Assembly (NCBI RefSeq): GCF_003224335.1
Contig: NZ_QKLF01000001.1
Coordinates: forward strand, 310,001-374,000
Source of the DNA: Curtobacterium sp. MCJR17_055
Lineage (GTDB): Bacteria > Actinomycetota > Actinomycetes > Actinomycetales > Microbacteriaceae
DNA: 64,000 nucleotides
Reading direction: 5' to 3'
Part shown: positions 35,479 through 47,443 of the stretch, piece by piece
Layout of the letters: every line of letters begins with the position of its first letter
How positions within the stretch are numbered: position 1 is the first letter of the stretch
The notes under the pieces: generated by a model
Told to the model about the DNA's origin: nothing
Databases searched by the model: none
Seen by the model: the letters and a program-made list of their open reading frames with translations, nothing else
Program-made: the position numbers and the translations under genes

Positions 35479-35958
35479 ATGGCCATCCCCGAGATCGGTT
35501 CCGCCGCCCCCGGCTTCACCCTGCCCGGCATGCTCGTCCGCCAGGGCGTCCGCACCGACGCGGAGTACTCGCTCGCCTCCGAGATCGGTCGCCCGGTGGT
35601 CCTCGCCTTCTACCCCGGCGATGCGACGCCCGTGTGCACCGCGCAGCTCTGCTCGTACCAGGAGGAGCTCGACGACTTCCGCGACCTCGGCGCGGTCGTC
35701 TGGGGCATCAGCCCGCAGGGACTCGACTCGCACGAGGGGTTCGCGCGCGGCGCCTCGCTCGCGTTCCCGCTGCTGTCGGACGTCGGCGGTGACGTCATCC
35801 GCGCCTACGGCGTCCACCTGCCGGGGATCGGACTCCGTCGCTCCGTCTTCGTCATCGGTCCGGACGGCGTCATCCGCTGGCGGCACGTCGGGCTCGTCGG
35901 ACTGCGCTTCCCGAGCGCCCAGGTCATCCGCGGCCAGATCGAGGCGCTCGTCGTCTGA
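35479..35958 (+). CDS. Peroxiredoxin, PrxQ/Bcp-like
   Basis: 159 aa from ATG 35479. AhpC/TSA fold with peroxidatic C53 and a resolving cysteine five residues on, C58, in YPGDATPVCTAQLC, the PrxQ arrangement; the usual TPGCT is TPVCT. It reduces hydroperoxides with thiols in the cytoplasm. Leaderless start. Downstream of the ABC binding-protein terminator and probably monocistronic. Confidence 0.9.
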   Translation: MAIPEIGSAAPGFTLPGMLVRQGVRTDAEYSLASEIGRPVVLAFYPGDATPVCTAQLCSYQEELDDFRDLGAVVWGISPQGLDSHEGFARGASLAFPLLSDVGGDVIRAYGVHLPGIGLRRSVFVIGPDGVIRWRHVGLVGLRFPSAQVIRGQIEALVV

Positions 35959-36121
35959 CCCGTTGACAGCCGGCCGTGTCGGCGTGACCATGGTCTGGAC
36001 GACGACCCCCGGGTTCGCCTCCTCGGGACATCAGGTCCGCCGGTACGCGCACGGCCCGTCTGGCCCGCTCGGTTGGTGGTCCCGAGGAGGCGCTCTCGTC
36101 ACCGCCCGAGGCCGGGTCTCC

Positions 36122-36127
36122 TAGGCT
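36122..36127 (+). promoter_or_regulatory. -10 box (TAGGCT), leaderless start of the PH-domain gene
   Basis: TAGGCT 6 nt before ATG 36134. Confidence 0.55.
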
Positions 36128-36133
36128 TGCCCC

Positions 36134-36682
36134 ATGCCCGCCCGGATCGTCGCGACGAACATGCGCCGCTTCGCCGTCGTCCTCTGGATCGTCGCCGCAG
36201 CCCTCGTCGTCATCGGCTTCGTCACGAACGGGCCGGGCGCCGCGTTGCTCGTCCCCGTGCCGTCGCTCTTCACCGTCTGGTTCGCGTGGGTCGTGCTGTG
36301 GCGTCCGCGGATCGAGATCACCGAGGACGCCCTGGTCGTCGTCGACGTGCGCCGCACCACCCGGTTCGCGTGGCGGCGCGTCCGGGAGGTCCGGACGAAG
36401 TACGGGCTCGAGGTGGTCACCGACCAGGGCGAGCAGCGCGTCTGGATCGCGCCGCGTCCGGACGCCCGCCTGGCGGTGCTCCGGCCGGGAGGCCCGGTGC
36501 CGGTAGGCGTCGCCGCTGCGGCCGACGAGATCCGCGCGTCCGTCCCCGCGCCGGTCGTGTACGACGGTGCTCCCCCGGCCACGGTCACCGCAGCCCCGAT
36601 CGTGCACCGCGTCCACGGCTGGTCGATCACCGCGCTCGTCGTGCTGGGCATCGCCGCGAGCCTCGCCGGCGCGCGCCTCTGA
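36134..36682 (+). CDS. Small membrane protein with PH-like domain
   Basis: 182 aa. Two N-terminal helices (AVVLWIVAAALVVIGFVTN and LFTVWFAWVVLW), a bacterial PH-type beta domain (IEITEDALVVVDVRRTTRFAWRRVREVR) and a final helix (WSITALVVLGIAASLAG). Common in actinobacteria; function unknown. The GGGAGGCCCG motif seen between genes elsewhere occurs inside this coding sequence at 36487-36496. Confidence 0.75.
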   Translation: MPARIVATNMRRFAVVLWIVAAALVVIGFVTNGPGAALLVPVPSLFTVWFAWVVLWRPRIEITEDALVVVDVRRTTRFAWRRVREVRTKYGLEVVTDQGEQRVWIAPRPDARLAVLRPGGPVPVGVAAAADEIRASVPAPVVYDGAPPATVTAAPIVHRVHGWSITALVVLGIAASLAGARL

Positions 36683-36722
36683 ACCGGCCCACCCCAGACG
36701 TCGGCGTCCGTCCCTCGATGAC

Positions 36723-36758
36723 GGAACGCGCCGTCCCGTGATCGGGGCGGCGCGTTCC
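36723..36758. terminator. Bidirectional hairpin
   Basis: A 15-bp stem with one G-T pair (36723-36737 with 36744-36758), between convergent genes. Confidence 0.7.
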
Positions 36759-36780
36759 GGCGGACGCGAGGTGCGGCGGG

Positions 36781-38526
36781 TCAGCGTCCGAACTCGAAGC
36801 CGGCGCCGGGGATGGCTGCCAGCAGGTCCTTCGTGTACTGCTCCCGCGGGTTGGCGAACACCTCGTCGGTGGTCGCCTTCTCGACGATCTGGCCCTTGCG
36901 CATGACGCACACGTTGTCCGCGACCAGACGGACGACCGCGAGGTCGTGCGTGATGAACAGGTACGTCAGGTCGAGCTCGGACTGCAGCTCGGTCAGCAGG
37001 TCGAGGATCTGCCCCTGCACGAGCACGTCGAGCGCGGACACGGCCTCGTCGAGCACGATGACCTCGGGCTTGAGCGCGAGCGCGCGCGCGACGGCGATAC
37101 GCTGCCGCTGGCCACCGGACAGCTCGCTCGGGTACCGGTTGACCATCGACTTCGGCAGCGACACCTGGTCGAGCAGTTCGAGCACCCGCGCGCGACGGGA
37201 CGCCTTGTCGCCGACCTTGTGCGTGCTGAGCGGCTCGGCGATCGTGTTCCCGACGTTGTACATCGGGTCGAGCGATCCGTACGGGTCCTGGAACACGGGC
37301 TGCACCCGGCGACGGAAGTCGAACAGGTCCTTGCCCTTGAGCGCGCCGATGTCGATGCCGTCGAACTGCACCGAGCCGGCGGTGATCGATTCGAGCTGCA
37401 GCACGAGCTTGGCGACCGTCGACTTGCCTGAGCCGGACTCGCCGACGAGCGCCGTGGTGGTGCCCTTCGGGATCGAGAACGACACACCGTCGACGGCCTT
37501 GAGCTCGCGGGTCGCGATGCCCTGCCCACGCAGCTTGTAGACCTTCTGCAGGTCCTTCACCACGATCAGGTCCTCGGTCGGCTTGCTCTCGCGCTCGTGG
37601 GCGCGGGACAGGAGTTCGTCGTCCTCGCTGCCGGTGCCGGACGCGATGTCCACCGTCTGGTGCTGCACCTTGGACTGGATCCGACGGCTCGCGAGCGACG
37701 GCGCCGCAGCGACGAGGCGCTGCGTGTACGGGTGCTGCGGGTCGGCCAGGATCTCCTTCGACGGACCGGCCTCGACGACCTGGCCCTTGTACATCACCAC
37801 GAGCTTCTCGGCACGCTCGGCGGCGAGACCGAGGTCGTGGGTGATGAACAGGACCGAGGTGCCGAAATCGCGCGTCAGGCTCTCGAGGTGGTCGAGGATG
37901 ACGCGCTGCACGGTGACGTCGAGCGCGGAGGTCGGCTCGTCGGCGATGAGCAGCTTCGGTCGGCTGGACAGGCCGATACCGATCAGCACGCGCTGGCGCA
38001 TGCCGCCGGAGAACTCGTGCGGGTACTGCTTGAGCCGGCTCTCGGCGTCGCCGAGCCCGGCCTCCTGCAGGACCTCGACGGCACGGGCACGGACGGCGGC
38101 CTTGCCCGTCGCCATCCCGTTCGCCTTGATCGCCTCTTCGACCTGGAAACCGATCTTCCAGAGCGGGTTGAGGTTCGACATCGGGTCCTGGGGGACGTAG
38201 CCGATCTCGGTGCCGCGGATCTCGGCCATCTGCTTCTCGTCCATGCCGACGAGCTCGCGCCCGTTCAGCTTGATCGAGCCGCCGGTGATCTGGCCGGTGC
38301 CGGGCAGGAGCTTGATGATCGCCTGGGCGCTCGTCGACTTGCCCGATCCGGACTCGCCGACGATCGCGAGGCGTTCGCCCTGCTCGAGCGTCATGTTGAC
38401 GCCGCGCACGGCCTGCACGAGACCGCTCTGCGTCCGGAAGCCGACGTGCAGGTCGGTGATCTCGAGCAGCGGGGCGCCGGCTGCACCGGACGTCCGGGCG
38501 TTCGGCTGGGTGAGTGTCTCGCTCAT
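36781..38526 (-). CDS. Second peptide-type ABC importer, fused double ATPase
   Basis: 581 aa, ATG overlapping the permease stop (ATGA). Two cassettes with Walker A GESGSGKSTSA and GESGSGKSTVA, signatures FSGGMRQR and LSGGQRQR, Walker B LLIADEPT and VIVLDEA (A in place of the usual P). Shorter than the first system because the Cys-rich tails are missing. Energises the permeases just upstream. Confidence 0.92.
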   Translation of the reverse strand: MSETLTQPNARTSGAAGAPLLEITDLHVGFRTQSGLVQAVRGVNMTLEQGERLAIVGESGSGKSTSAQAIIKLLPGTGQITGGSIKLNGRELVGMDEKQMAEIRGTEIGYVPQDPMSNLNPLWKIGFQVEEAIKANGMATGKAAVRARAVEVLQEAGLGDAESRLKQYPHEFSGGMRQRVLIGIGLSSRPKLLIADEPTSALDVTVQRVILDHLESLTRDFGTSVLFITHDLGLAAERAEKLVVMYKGQVVEAGPSKEILADPQHPYTQRLVAAAPSLASRRIQSKVQHQTVDIASGTGSEDDELLSRAHERESKPTEDLIVVKDLQKVYKLRGQGIATRELKAVDGVSFSIPKGTTTALVGESGSGKSTVAKLVLQLESITAGSVQFDGIDIGALKGKDLFDFRRRVQPVFQDPYGSLDPMYNVGNTIAEPLSTHKVGDKASRRARVLELLDQVSLPKSMVNRYPSELSGGQRQRIAVARALALKPEVIVLDEAVSALDVLVQGQILDLLTELQSELDLTYLFITHDLAVVRLVADNVCVMRKGQIVEKATTDEVFANPREQYTKDLLAAIPGAGFEFGR

Positions 38527-39473
38527 CGGCGGGCCCTCGCCTTCGGGTCGAGCGCGTCGCGGACCACGTCACCGAGGAGGAGGAACGCGAGCACGGTGAT
38601 GGACAGGGCGGCGGACGGCCAGAAGATGGTCGACGGGTTCGTGCGGATGGAGGTGCGCGCCGTGCCGATGTCGAGACCCCAGCTGAGCGCCGACGGCGGC
38701 AGACCGATGCCGAGGAACGACAGGGTCGCCTCCGCGACGATGAACGTCCCGAGCGAGACGGTCGCGACGACGATGACCGGTGCGAGCGAGTTCGGGATGA
38801 CGTGCTTGACCAGCGTCTGGAAGCGGCTGACACCGAGCGCCGCCGAGGCGGTGACGTAGTCGGACTGCTTCGCGCTGAGCACGGCACCGCGCATGATGCG
38901 CGCGATCTGCGGCCAGGCGAACACGGCGAGCACGAGCGAAACCGTGATGGCGTTGCGCTGCGGGATGACCGACATGATCACGATCGCGCCGAGGACGGTC
39001 GGGATCGAGAAGAAGATGTCCGCGATGCGGGACACGACCGCGTCGAGCCAGCCGCCGTAGAACCCGGCGATCGCGCCGATGACGACGCCGACGATCGTGA
39101 CGAGCACGGTCGCGAGCAGCCCCACGAGCAGCGAGTTCTGTGCACCCCAGATGACGCGGGCGAACACGTCGGACCCCTGACGGGTGTACCCGAGCGGGTG
39201 TCCAGCACGGGCACCCTCGTCGCTGTAGTCGAGGTTCGCGGCGCGCGGGTCCACGTGCGTGAAGAGCCCCGGGACGATCGCGACCACGAGGATCAGCAGG
39301 ATGAGGACCGCGGAGACCCAGAACGTGGGACGACGACGCATGGACTCCCACGCGTCGGTCCACAGCGAACGGGTCTTCTCGTCCACGTTGACCTGGTCGA
39401 CCGCCTGCAGCGGCGTCTCCTCGATCGGGGCGACGTAGTGCGTGGCCGATCGCGGTTCGGTGTTACTTGGCAT
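38523..39473 (-). CDS. ABC importer permease (DppC/OppC type)
   Basis: 316 aa. Starts MPSNTEPRSATHYVAPIEET, an OppC_N-like segment, six helices and the EAA loop YVTASAALGVSRFQTLVKHV. It begins inside the end of the DppB-type gene (11-nt overlap) and its stop overlaps the ATPase start. Confidence 0.92.
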   Translation of the reverse strand: MPSNTEPRSATHYVAPIEETPLQAVDQVNVDEKTRSLWTDAWESMRRRPTFWVSAVLILLILVVAIVPGLFTHVDPRAANLDYSDEGARAGHPLGYTRQGSDVFARVIWGAQNSLLVGLLATVLVTIVGVVIGAIAGFYGGWLDAVVSRIADIFFSIPTVLGAIVIMSVIPQRNAITVSLVLAVFAWPQIARIMRGAVLSAKQSDYVTASAALGVSRFQTLVKHVIPNSLAPVIVVATVSLGTFIVAEATLSFLGIGLPPSALSWGLDIGTARTSIRTNPSTIFWPSAALSITVLAFLLLGDVVRDALDPKARARR

Positions 39474-40392
39474 AGCGGATCCTCGGGTCCAGGACGGCGT
39501 AGAGCAGGTCGACCAGGAGGTTGGCGAGCATGAAGATGATGACCATCACGGCGACGAACGACACCACCGTCGGGCCTTCGCCGAGCGTGACGGCCTTGTA
39601 GACCGTCCCACCGACGCCGTTGATGTTGAAGATGCCCTCGGTCACGATCGCGCCGACCATCAGGCTGCCGATGTCGACGCCCAGGTAGGTGACCACGGGG
39701 ATGAGCGAGTTCCGGAAGATGTGCACGGTCACGACGCGACGACGGGACAGGCCCTTCGCGGTCGCGGTGCGCACGAAGTCGGCGCTCATGTTCTCGGCGA
39801 CGCTCGCGCGGGTGAGGCGCACGATGTAGGCGAACGACACGGTCGCGAGCACGATCGCCGGCAGCACGAGCTCCGACCACGGCGCTTGACCGGAGACCGT
39901 GACACGGAACAGCCCGAGGTTGATGCCGAAGACGTACTGCAGCAGGAAGCCGACGACGAAGGTCGGCACCGAGATGAGCAGCAGCGAGACGACGAGCGCG
40001 GTGGCGTCGAACCACTTGCCCTTGCGGAGCCCGGCGATGACGCCGACGAGGATGCCGGCGACGGCCTCGAAGACCAGCGCGAGGATCGCGAGACGGGCGG
40101 TGATCGGGAACGCCTGGGCGAGCTGCTGGCTCACCGGGAGGCCCGAGTACGTGACCCCGAGGTCACCGCGGAAGAGACCGCCGACCCACAGCAGGTACTG
40201 GATGATGAACGGCTTGTCCAGGTTGTACTGCGCCCGGAGCTGCTCGATCACCTGCGGCGACGGCTGGCGGTCGCCGAACAGCGCGGCGATCGGGTCGCCG
40301 GGCAGCGAGAAGACCATGAAGTAGATGAGGAACGTGGCCCCGAAGAACACGGGGATGAGTTGCAGGAGGCGCTTGCCGAGGTACCAGAGCAT
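39463..40392 (-). CDS. ABC importer permease (DppB/OppB type)
   Basis: 309 aa. Starts MLWYLGKRLLQLIPVFFGAT; SLPGDPIAALFGDRQPSP and QYNLDKPFIIQYLLW are standard OppB features, and the EAA loop is FVRTATAKGLSRRRVVTVHI. Separated from the upstream binding-protein gene by a 231-bp gap with a strong hairpin. Confidence 0.92.
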   Translation of the reverse strand: MLWYLGKRLLQLIPVFFGATFLIYFMVFSLPGDPIAALFGDRQPSPQVIEQLRAQYNLDKPFIIQYLLWVGGLFRGDLGVTYSGLPVSQQLAQAFPITARLAILALVFEAVAGILVGVIAGLRKGKWFDATALVVSLLLISVPTFVVGFLLQYVFGINLGLFRVTVSGQAPWSELVLPAIVLATVSFAYIVRLTRASVAENMSADFVRTATAKGLSRRRVVTVHIFRNSLIPVVTYLGVDIGSLMVGAIVTEGIFNINGVGGTVYKAVTLGEGPTVVSFVAVMVIIFMLANLLVDLLYAVLDPRIRYAK

Positions 40393-40528
40393 CAGATCCC
40401 TGCCTGGTACGGAGCGCGCATGTCGTTCAGGTTCATGTCGTGTGGGGTGGACGGTCCGAGGGTCGGCACGGGTGTCCGGTGCGGGCGGCGGCGCCCGCGG
40501 TCGTGGGGGAAGGTGTAGCCGCCGTGGT

Positions 40529-40566
40529 ACGGGGGTTCGGGGACCGTGTGGTCCCCGAACCCCCGT
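40529..40566 (-). terminator. Intercistronic hairpin after the binding-protein gene
   Basis: Perfect 16-bp stem (40529-40544 with 40551-40566) with a 6-nt loop, just after the binding-protein stop. Likely a partial terminator or 3'-end stabiliser that keeps the binding protein in excess of the permeases. Nothing else was recognised in 40393-40623. Confidence 0.65.
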
Positions 40567-40623
40567 CCGGTTGGCCGCGGAGCAGGATACCTGCTCGCGA
40601 TGGGTCCTCCGCGAGGACCGGTG

Positions 40624-42252
40624 TTACTTGGTGACCTCGATGTCGTAGTACAGCGGCACCGAGTCCCAGCCGAACTTGACGTTCTTCACGTTGTCCGCGG
40701 ACCACACGCCGGTGACGTTGGAGTACCAGAGCGGGATCTCGGGGAGGTCCTGGAACAGGAGCTCCTGCGCCTGGTCGAAGAACTTGTTGCCCTCTTCGAC
40801 GGTCGCGGCCGAACGGCCCTTGGCGAGCAGCTCGTTGTACTCGGCCGAGTCGTAGCGCGAGTAGTTGTTCGACGAACCCTCACCCATGGTCGGGCCGAGG
40901 AAGTTGTACAGCGACGGGTAGTCGGCCTGCCAACCGGTACGGCTTCCGCCCTTGAGCTTGTCGTCCGTCTGGAGCTCGAGCGCCTCGGCGAACGTCGGGA
41001 CCGCGTTGCCCTCGGCCTTGATGCCGAGCGTGTTCGAGATCGAGTTCGTGACGGCGGTCACCCATGCCTCGTGGCCACCATCGGCGTTGTAGGTGATGGT
41101 GAGGGTGTCGTCGTACTTCGACATCTTGTCGGCTTCGGCCCAGAGCTTCTTGGCCTCGTCCGGGTCGTACTTCAGGACGTCGGAGCCCTTCAGGTCGCCG
41201 GTCCAGCCGTCGATCACCGGGGAGGTGAAGTCCTTCGCCGGGGTACGGGTGCCCTGGAAGATCTTGTCCGTGATCTGCTTGCGGTTGATCGACATCGAGA
41301 TCGCCTCGCGACGCAGCTGACCCTCCTCGCCCTTCCAGTGGTCGAGGTAGTAGGGCAGGTAGATCGCCTGGAAGATCGCGGCGGCCTGGTTGACGTTCGA
41401 GTCGGGGAAGTCCGACTTGTAGGTCGAGAACGCGGCGTCCGGCACGGCGTCGAGGACGTCGAGGTTGCCGCCCTGGGCGTCGGAGTACGCGGTGTCCTGG
41501 GTGCTGTAGAACGTGATCGTGAGACCGCCGTTCTTCGGCTTGCGCTTGCCCTGGTAGTCCTCGTTCGCGACGAGCTTGATGTCCTGGTTGTGGGTCCAGG
41601 CCTTCTTGCCGTCGAGCTTGTACGGACCGTTGCCGATCGGGTTCTCACCGAAGGCCTTGGGGTCGTCGTAGAACGCCGAGGGGAGCGGCACGAAGGCGTT
41701 GTAGCCGAGCGACAGCGGGAAGTCCGACTGCGCCGACTTGAGCGTGACGGTGAACTCGTCGTCGTCGACGACCTTCAGGCCGGTGAGCTCGGAGTCCTTG
41801 TCGGCGTCGTAGCCCTCGATGTTCTCGAAGAAGTAGCTCGCGCCCTGGGCGTTCGACTTCTGCGCCGCCCAGTTCCACGCCTTCGTGAAGGACTCCGCGG
41901 TGATCTCCTCACCGTTGGTGAACTTCCACCCGGTGTTGATCGTGATGTCGAAGGTCTTGGAGTCGTCGGTCTCGACGCTCTTCGCCAGTTCCTTGACCGG
42001 CTTGCCGTCGGCGTCGTAGGTGAACAGACCGTCGAACAGCGACGTGATGATCTTGCCGCCACCGGTCTCGGTGGTGTTCGACGGGATGAGCGGGTTCTGC
42101 GGCTCGCTGCCGTTGGTGGTGACGATGCCGTTGGCGTTCGTGGAGCCGGAGCCCGAGCCACTTCCGCCACCGTTGCCGGAGCAGCCGGTCAGGGCGAGAG
42201 CTGTGGCCCCGAGCACGGCGAGGGCAGAGAGCCCAGCGCGCTTCTTGATCAA
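40624..42252 (-). CDS. ABC importer substrate-binding lipoprotein (SBP_bac_5)
   Basis: 542 aa from TTG 42252: AGGAGG at 42258-42263 is 5 nt upstream and the signal peptide then begins MIKKRAGLSALAV with lipobox ALTGC (C24). The frame is open further back, but those residues lie before any signal peptide. Family-5 solute-binding fold: NGSEPQNPLIPSNTTETGG, GWKFTNGEEITAESFTKAWN, NPIGNGPYKLDG, REAISMSINRKQI and TGWQADYPSLYNFLGPTMG. The GWQADYP block is typical of oligopeptide-binding (OppA/DppA-like) proteins. First gene of the operon 42252-36781. Confidence 0.92.
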   Translation of the reverse strand: MIKKRAGLSALAVLGATALALTGCSGNGGGSGSGSGSTNANGIVTTNGSEPQNPLIPSNTTETGGGKIITSLFDGLFTYDADGKPVKELAKSVETDDSKTFDITINTGWKFTNGEEITAESFTKAWNWAAQKSNAQGASYFFENIEGYDADKDSELTGLKVVDDDEFTVTLKSAQSDFPLSLGYNAFVPLPSAFYDDPKAFGENPIGNGPYKLDGKKAWTHNQDIKLVANEDYQGKRKPKNGGLTITFYSTQDTAYSDAQGGNLDVLDAVPDAAFSTYKSDFPDSNVNQAAAIFQAIYLPYYLDHWKGEEGQLRREAISMSINRKQITDKIFQGTRTPAKDFTSPVIDGWTGDLKGSDVLKYDPDEAKKLWAEADKMSKYDDTLTITYNADGGHEAWVTAVTNSISNTLGIKAEGNAVPTFAEALELQTDDKLKGGSRTGWQADYPSLYNFLGPTMGEGSSNNYSRYDSAEYNELLAKGRSAATVEEGNKFFDQAQELLFQDLPEIPLWYSNVTGVWSADNVKNVKFGWDSVPLYYDIEVTK

Positions 42253-42562
42253 GAGTTCCTCCTGGTGCATGGGACGCGCCGGGTACAGAGGTCCCTCCCG
42301 CCGCGTTTGACTCCTGAACTGTAGGCAGTGCTGAGGGGCCCGTCCAAACCCAGCGCACATCGGTTACACGTCTGAAACCAAGTTGCAGGATCGTTGCGGC
42401 AAAGTGCAACTTCCCCGCGTGCGCGAGCCGGGATCAGGTGATCTGTTGCGTTTGCATCGAGGTCCGTGCATCGTCCAGGTGACGTCCCGGTGAACCACAG
42501 GTGTGGTCGAGAGCGGCTCGTGGTCGGAGCGCTCCACCGTCGTCGTCAGGATGGCGATCCTG
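42253..42562 (-). promoter_or_regulatory. Promoter and operator region of the second ABC operon
   Basis: A 310-bp gene-free stretch. On the minus strand TTGGAC (42342-42347) and TACAGT (42318-42323) with an 18-bp spacer form the best -35/-10 pair in the window, giving a leader of about 60 nt. Upstream, AAGTTGCA/TGCAACTT arms (42380-42387 with 42405-42412) enclose TTGCGGCAA: a probable regulator-binding site. The rest, up to the gcvP stop, shows nothing recognisable. Confidence 0.5.
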
Positions 42563-45498
<2,936 letters not shown>

Positions 45499-45502
<4 letters not shown>

Positions 45503-45876
45503 GCGATCGAGGCCCGGTACGTGTCGTGGTCCATGAGGTCCTCGGGGAACGTCGTGCCGTCGACCTTGAGCTTGACGAGCCAGCCGGCGCCGAACGGGTC
45601 GTGGTTGATGGTGTCCGGGGTCGCGACGACGGCCTCGTTGACCTCGACGACCTCGCCCTCGATGGGAGCGAAGAGCTCGCCGACGCTCTTGGTGGACTCG
45701 ATCTCACCGAGCTGCTCGCCGGCGGTCGTGGTGGTGCCCACGGCGGGGAGCTCGACGTAGACCACGTCACCGAGCTGCTCGGCGGCGTGGTCGGTGATGC
45801 CGACGGTGACGACGTCGCCCTCGACGAGGATCCACTCGTGGTCCTTGGTGTACTGCAGTGCGGTCTGGTCGGTCAT
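45499..45876 (-). CDS. gcvH: Glycine cleavage system H protein
   Basis: 125 aa, ATG start 4 nt after the gcvT stop; its stop overlaps gcvP (ATGA). Lipoylation site K63 in [14 protein letters not shown], with [20 protein letters not shown] at the N-terminus. Carries the aminomethyl intermediate between P- and T-proteins. Confidence 0.97.
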
Positions 45877-45880
45877 GGGA

Positions 45881-46996
45881 TCAGCCTTTCGAGGCGCGGC
45901 GGTAGAAGGGGAGCGCGGTCACGGTGCCGGGGATGGCGGTGCCACGGACGTCGATGTGGAGGACCTGTCCCCCGTCGGCGCAGTCCGGGTCGACGAACGC
46001 CATCGCGACCGGGTGGCCGAGCGTCGGCGAGAGCGCGCCGGAGGTCACGGTGCCGACGACGACCCCGTCGCGCAGGACGTCGTACCCGGCACGGGCAGCA
46101 CGGCGTCCCTCCATCACGATGCCGACGAGGACGCGGGCGTCGGGGGCCGGCTGCACGCCGGCGTCGCCGACGAAGGACCCCGAGGTGGCGACGACCCGGC
46201 CGAGTCCGGCCTGTGCGGGTCGGACCGAGGTGTCGAGCTCGTGGCCGTAGAGCGGCATGCCGGCCTCGAGGCGGAGGGTGTCACGCGCCGCGAGCCCGGC
46301 GGGCACCACCCCGCGCTCGGCCCCGGCGGCGAGCAGGGCGTCCCAGATCGCCGGGGCCACCTCGGTGTCGCTGTACAGCTCGAAGCCGTCCTCGCCCGTG
46401 TACCCGGTGCGGGCGATGAGCACCTCGCTGCCGTCGAACAGGGCGTGCAGGACGCGGTAGTACCGGAGCTCGTCGAGCGGGGACTCCGGCTGCAGACGAT
46501 CGGCGACGACGAGGGCGTCGAGCGTGCCCGCTGCGGCCGGCCCCTGGATCGCGACGAGGGCCGTCCGGTCGGAGTCGTCCGACACGAGGACGTCGAACCC
46601 GGCGGCACGGTCCTGCATGGCCGCGACGGCGACGTCCCGGTTGCCGGCGTTCGCGACGACGAGGAAGACGTCCTCACCGGTGCGGTACACGACGAGGTCG
46701 TCGAGGATGCCGCCGTCCGGGGTGAGGAGCAGCGAGTACTTCGCCCGGCCGACCGGCATCGCGCCGAACGACCCGGCGAGTGCGGCGTCGAGGTAGGGGA
46801 CGGCGTCGGGTCCCTGCACGCCGATCTCGGCCATGTGCGACAGGTCGAACACCCCTGCGGCTCGGCGCACGGCGTGGTGCTCGGCGAGGTCCGACGAGTA
46901 CCGGACCGGCATGCGGTGGCCGGCGAAGTCGGTGAAGGTCGCACCGGCGGCTTCGTGCGCTGCCTCGAGCGGCGACGAACGCAGTGGTTCGGACAA
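45881..46996 (-). CDS. gcvT: Aminomethyltransferase, T-protein
   Basis: 371 aa from TTG 46996, chosen because AGGAGG (47005-47010) is 8 nt upstream. [30 protein letters not shown] and [18 protein letters not shown] are the tetrahydrofolate-binding blocks. It releases ammonia and makes 5,10-methylene-THF. First gene of the operon, behind the glycine riboswitch. Confidence 0.96.
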   Translation of the reverse strand: MSEPLRSSPLEAAHEAAGATFTDFAGHRMPVRYSSDLAEHHAVRRAAGVFDLSHMAEIGVQGPDAVPYLDAALAGSFGAMPVGRAKYSLLLTPDGGILDDLVVYRTGEDVFLVVANAGNRDVAVAAMQDRAAGFDVLVSDDSDRTALVAIQGPAAAGTLDALVVADRLQPESPLDELRYYRVLHALFDGSEVLIARTGYTGEDGFELYSDTEVAPAIWDALLAAGAERGVVPAGLAARDTLRLEAGMPLYGHELDTSVRPAQAGLGRVVATSGSFVGDAGVQPAPDARVLVGIVMEGRRAARAGYDVLRDGVVVGTVTSGALSPTLGHPVAMAFVDPDCADGGQVLHIDVRGTAIPGTVTALPFYRRASKG

Positions 46997-47050
46997 GACG
47001 GAGTCCTCCTGACATCGGCAGGGCCCGACGACCGTCGTCGGGTGCGGAAC

Positions 47051-47290
47051 TCCCCCTCTGTCATGGGCCTGAGAGCTTCACCGCGGCCCGTGAGGTCCTG
47101 CGGCTTTCACCGTGGGCGAGACGGTGCGCCGCGGGATGCGCCCACGTCGATCGCGTCTGCTTTTCAGAGTGGCCTGTCCGCTGCGGTGTTGGACCTGAGA
47201 GATTGGCGGGGAGCTTGCTCCTTCGGTGCCCGGGACCGGAGGAGCATCGATGATGCGCTGCGATCCGGTCGGGCTCTCCCGCGGCGGGTG
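47051..47290 (-). promoter_or_regulatory. Tandem glycine riboswitch upstream of gcvT
   Basis: On the minus strand two consecutive aptamers are visible: the first begins CGGGAGAGCCCGACC with GGCACCGAAGGAGCAA and ends CCAATCTCTCAGGTCC (about 47190-47290); the second has GGACAGGCCACTCTGAAAAG, GGTGAAAGCCGCAGG, GGTGAAGCTCTCAGGCCC and GACAGAGGGGGAG (about 47051-47188). These are the conserved GGAGAG, CACCGAAGG and CTCTCAGG elements of glycine aptamers. Placement before gcvT fits glycine-induced expression of the cleavage operon. The expression platform would lie in 46997-47050. Confidence 0.92.
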
Positions 47291-47318
47291 GTCGGCCGTC
47301 GTGTTCTGTTGTCCGCTG

Positions 47319-47324
47319 AGCATA
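47319..47324 (-). promoter_or_regulatory. Candidate -10 (TATGCT) of the gcv operon
   Basis: TATGCT on the minus strand about 30 bp before the first aptamer; no strong -35. Confidence 0.4.
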
Positions 47325-47430
47325 CCGAGCCCGCGTTACGGGCATGTGTCGGACTGCGCGTCCGGCGGTCTCCCCGACCACCGACCCGGTCCTCGGCGAC
47401 GGGAGCACCGGTCGGCCGTTCGACATCACG

Positions 47431-47436
47431 TAGAGT
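47431..47436 (+). promoter_or_regulatory. -10 box (TAGAGT), leaderless start of the BlaI-type gene
   Basis: TAGAGT 7 nt before GTG 47444. Confidence 0.55.
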
Positions 47437-47443
47437 GGCGGTC

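Noticed and set aside
35924..38887. Very long minus-strand frame over the second ABC ATPase
   Set aside because: Arg/Pro-rich shadow frame; the real ATPase and permease are in other frames with full motifs.
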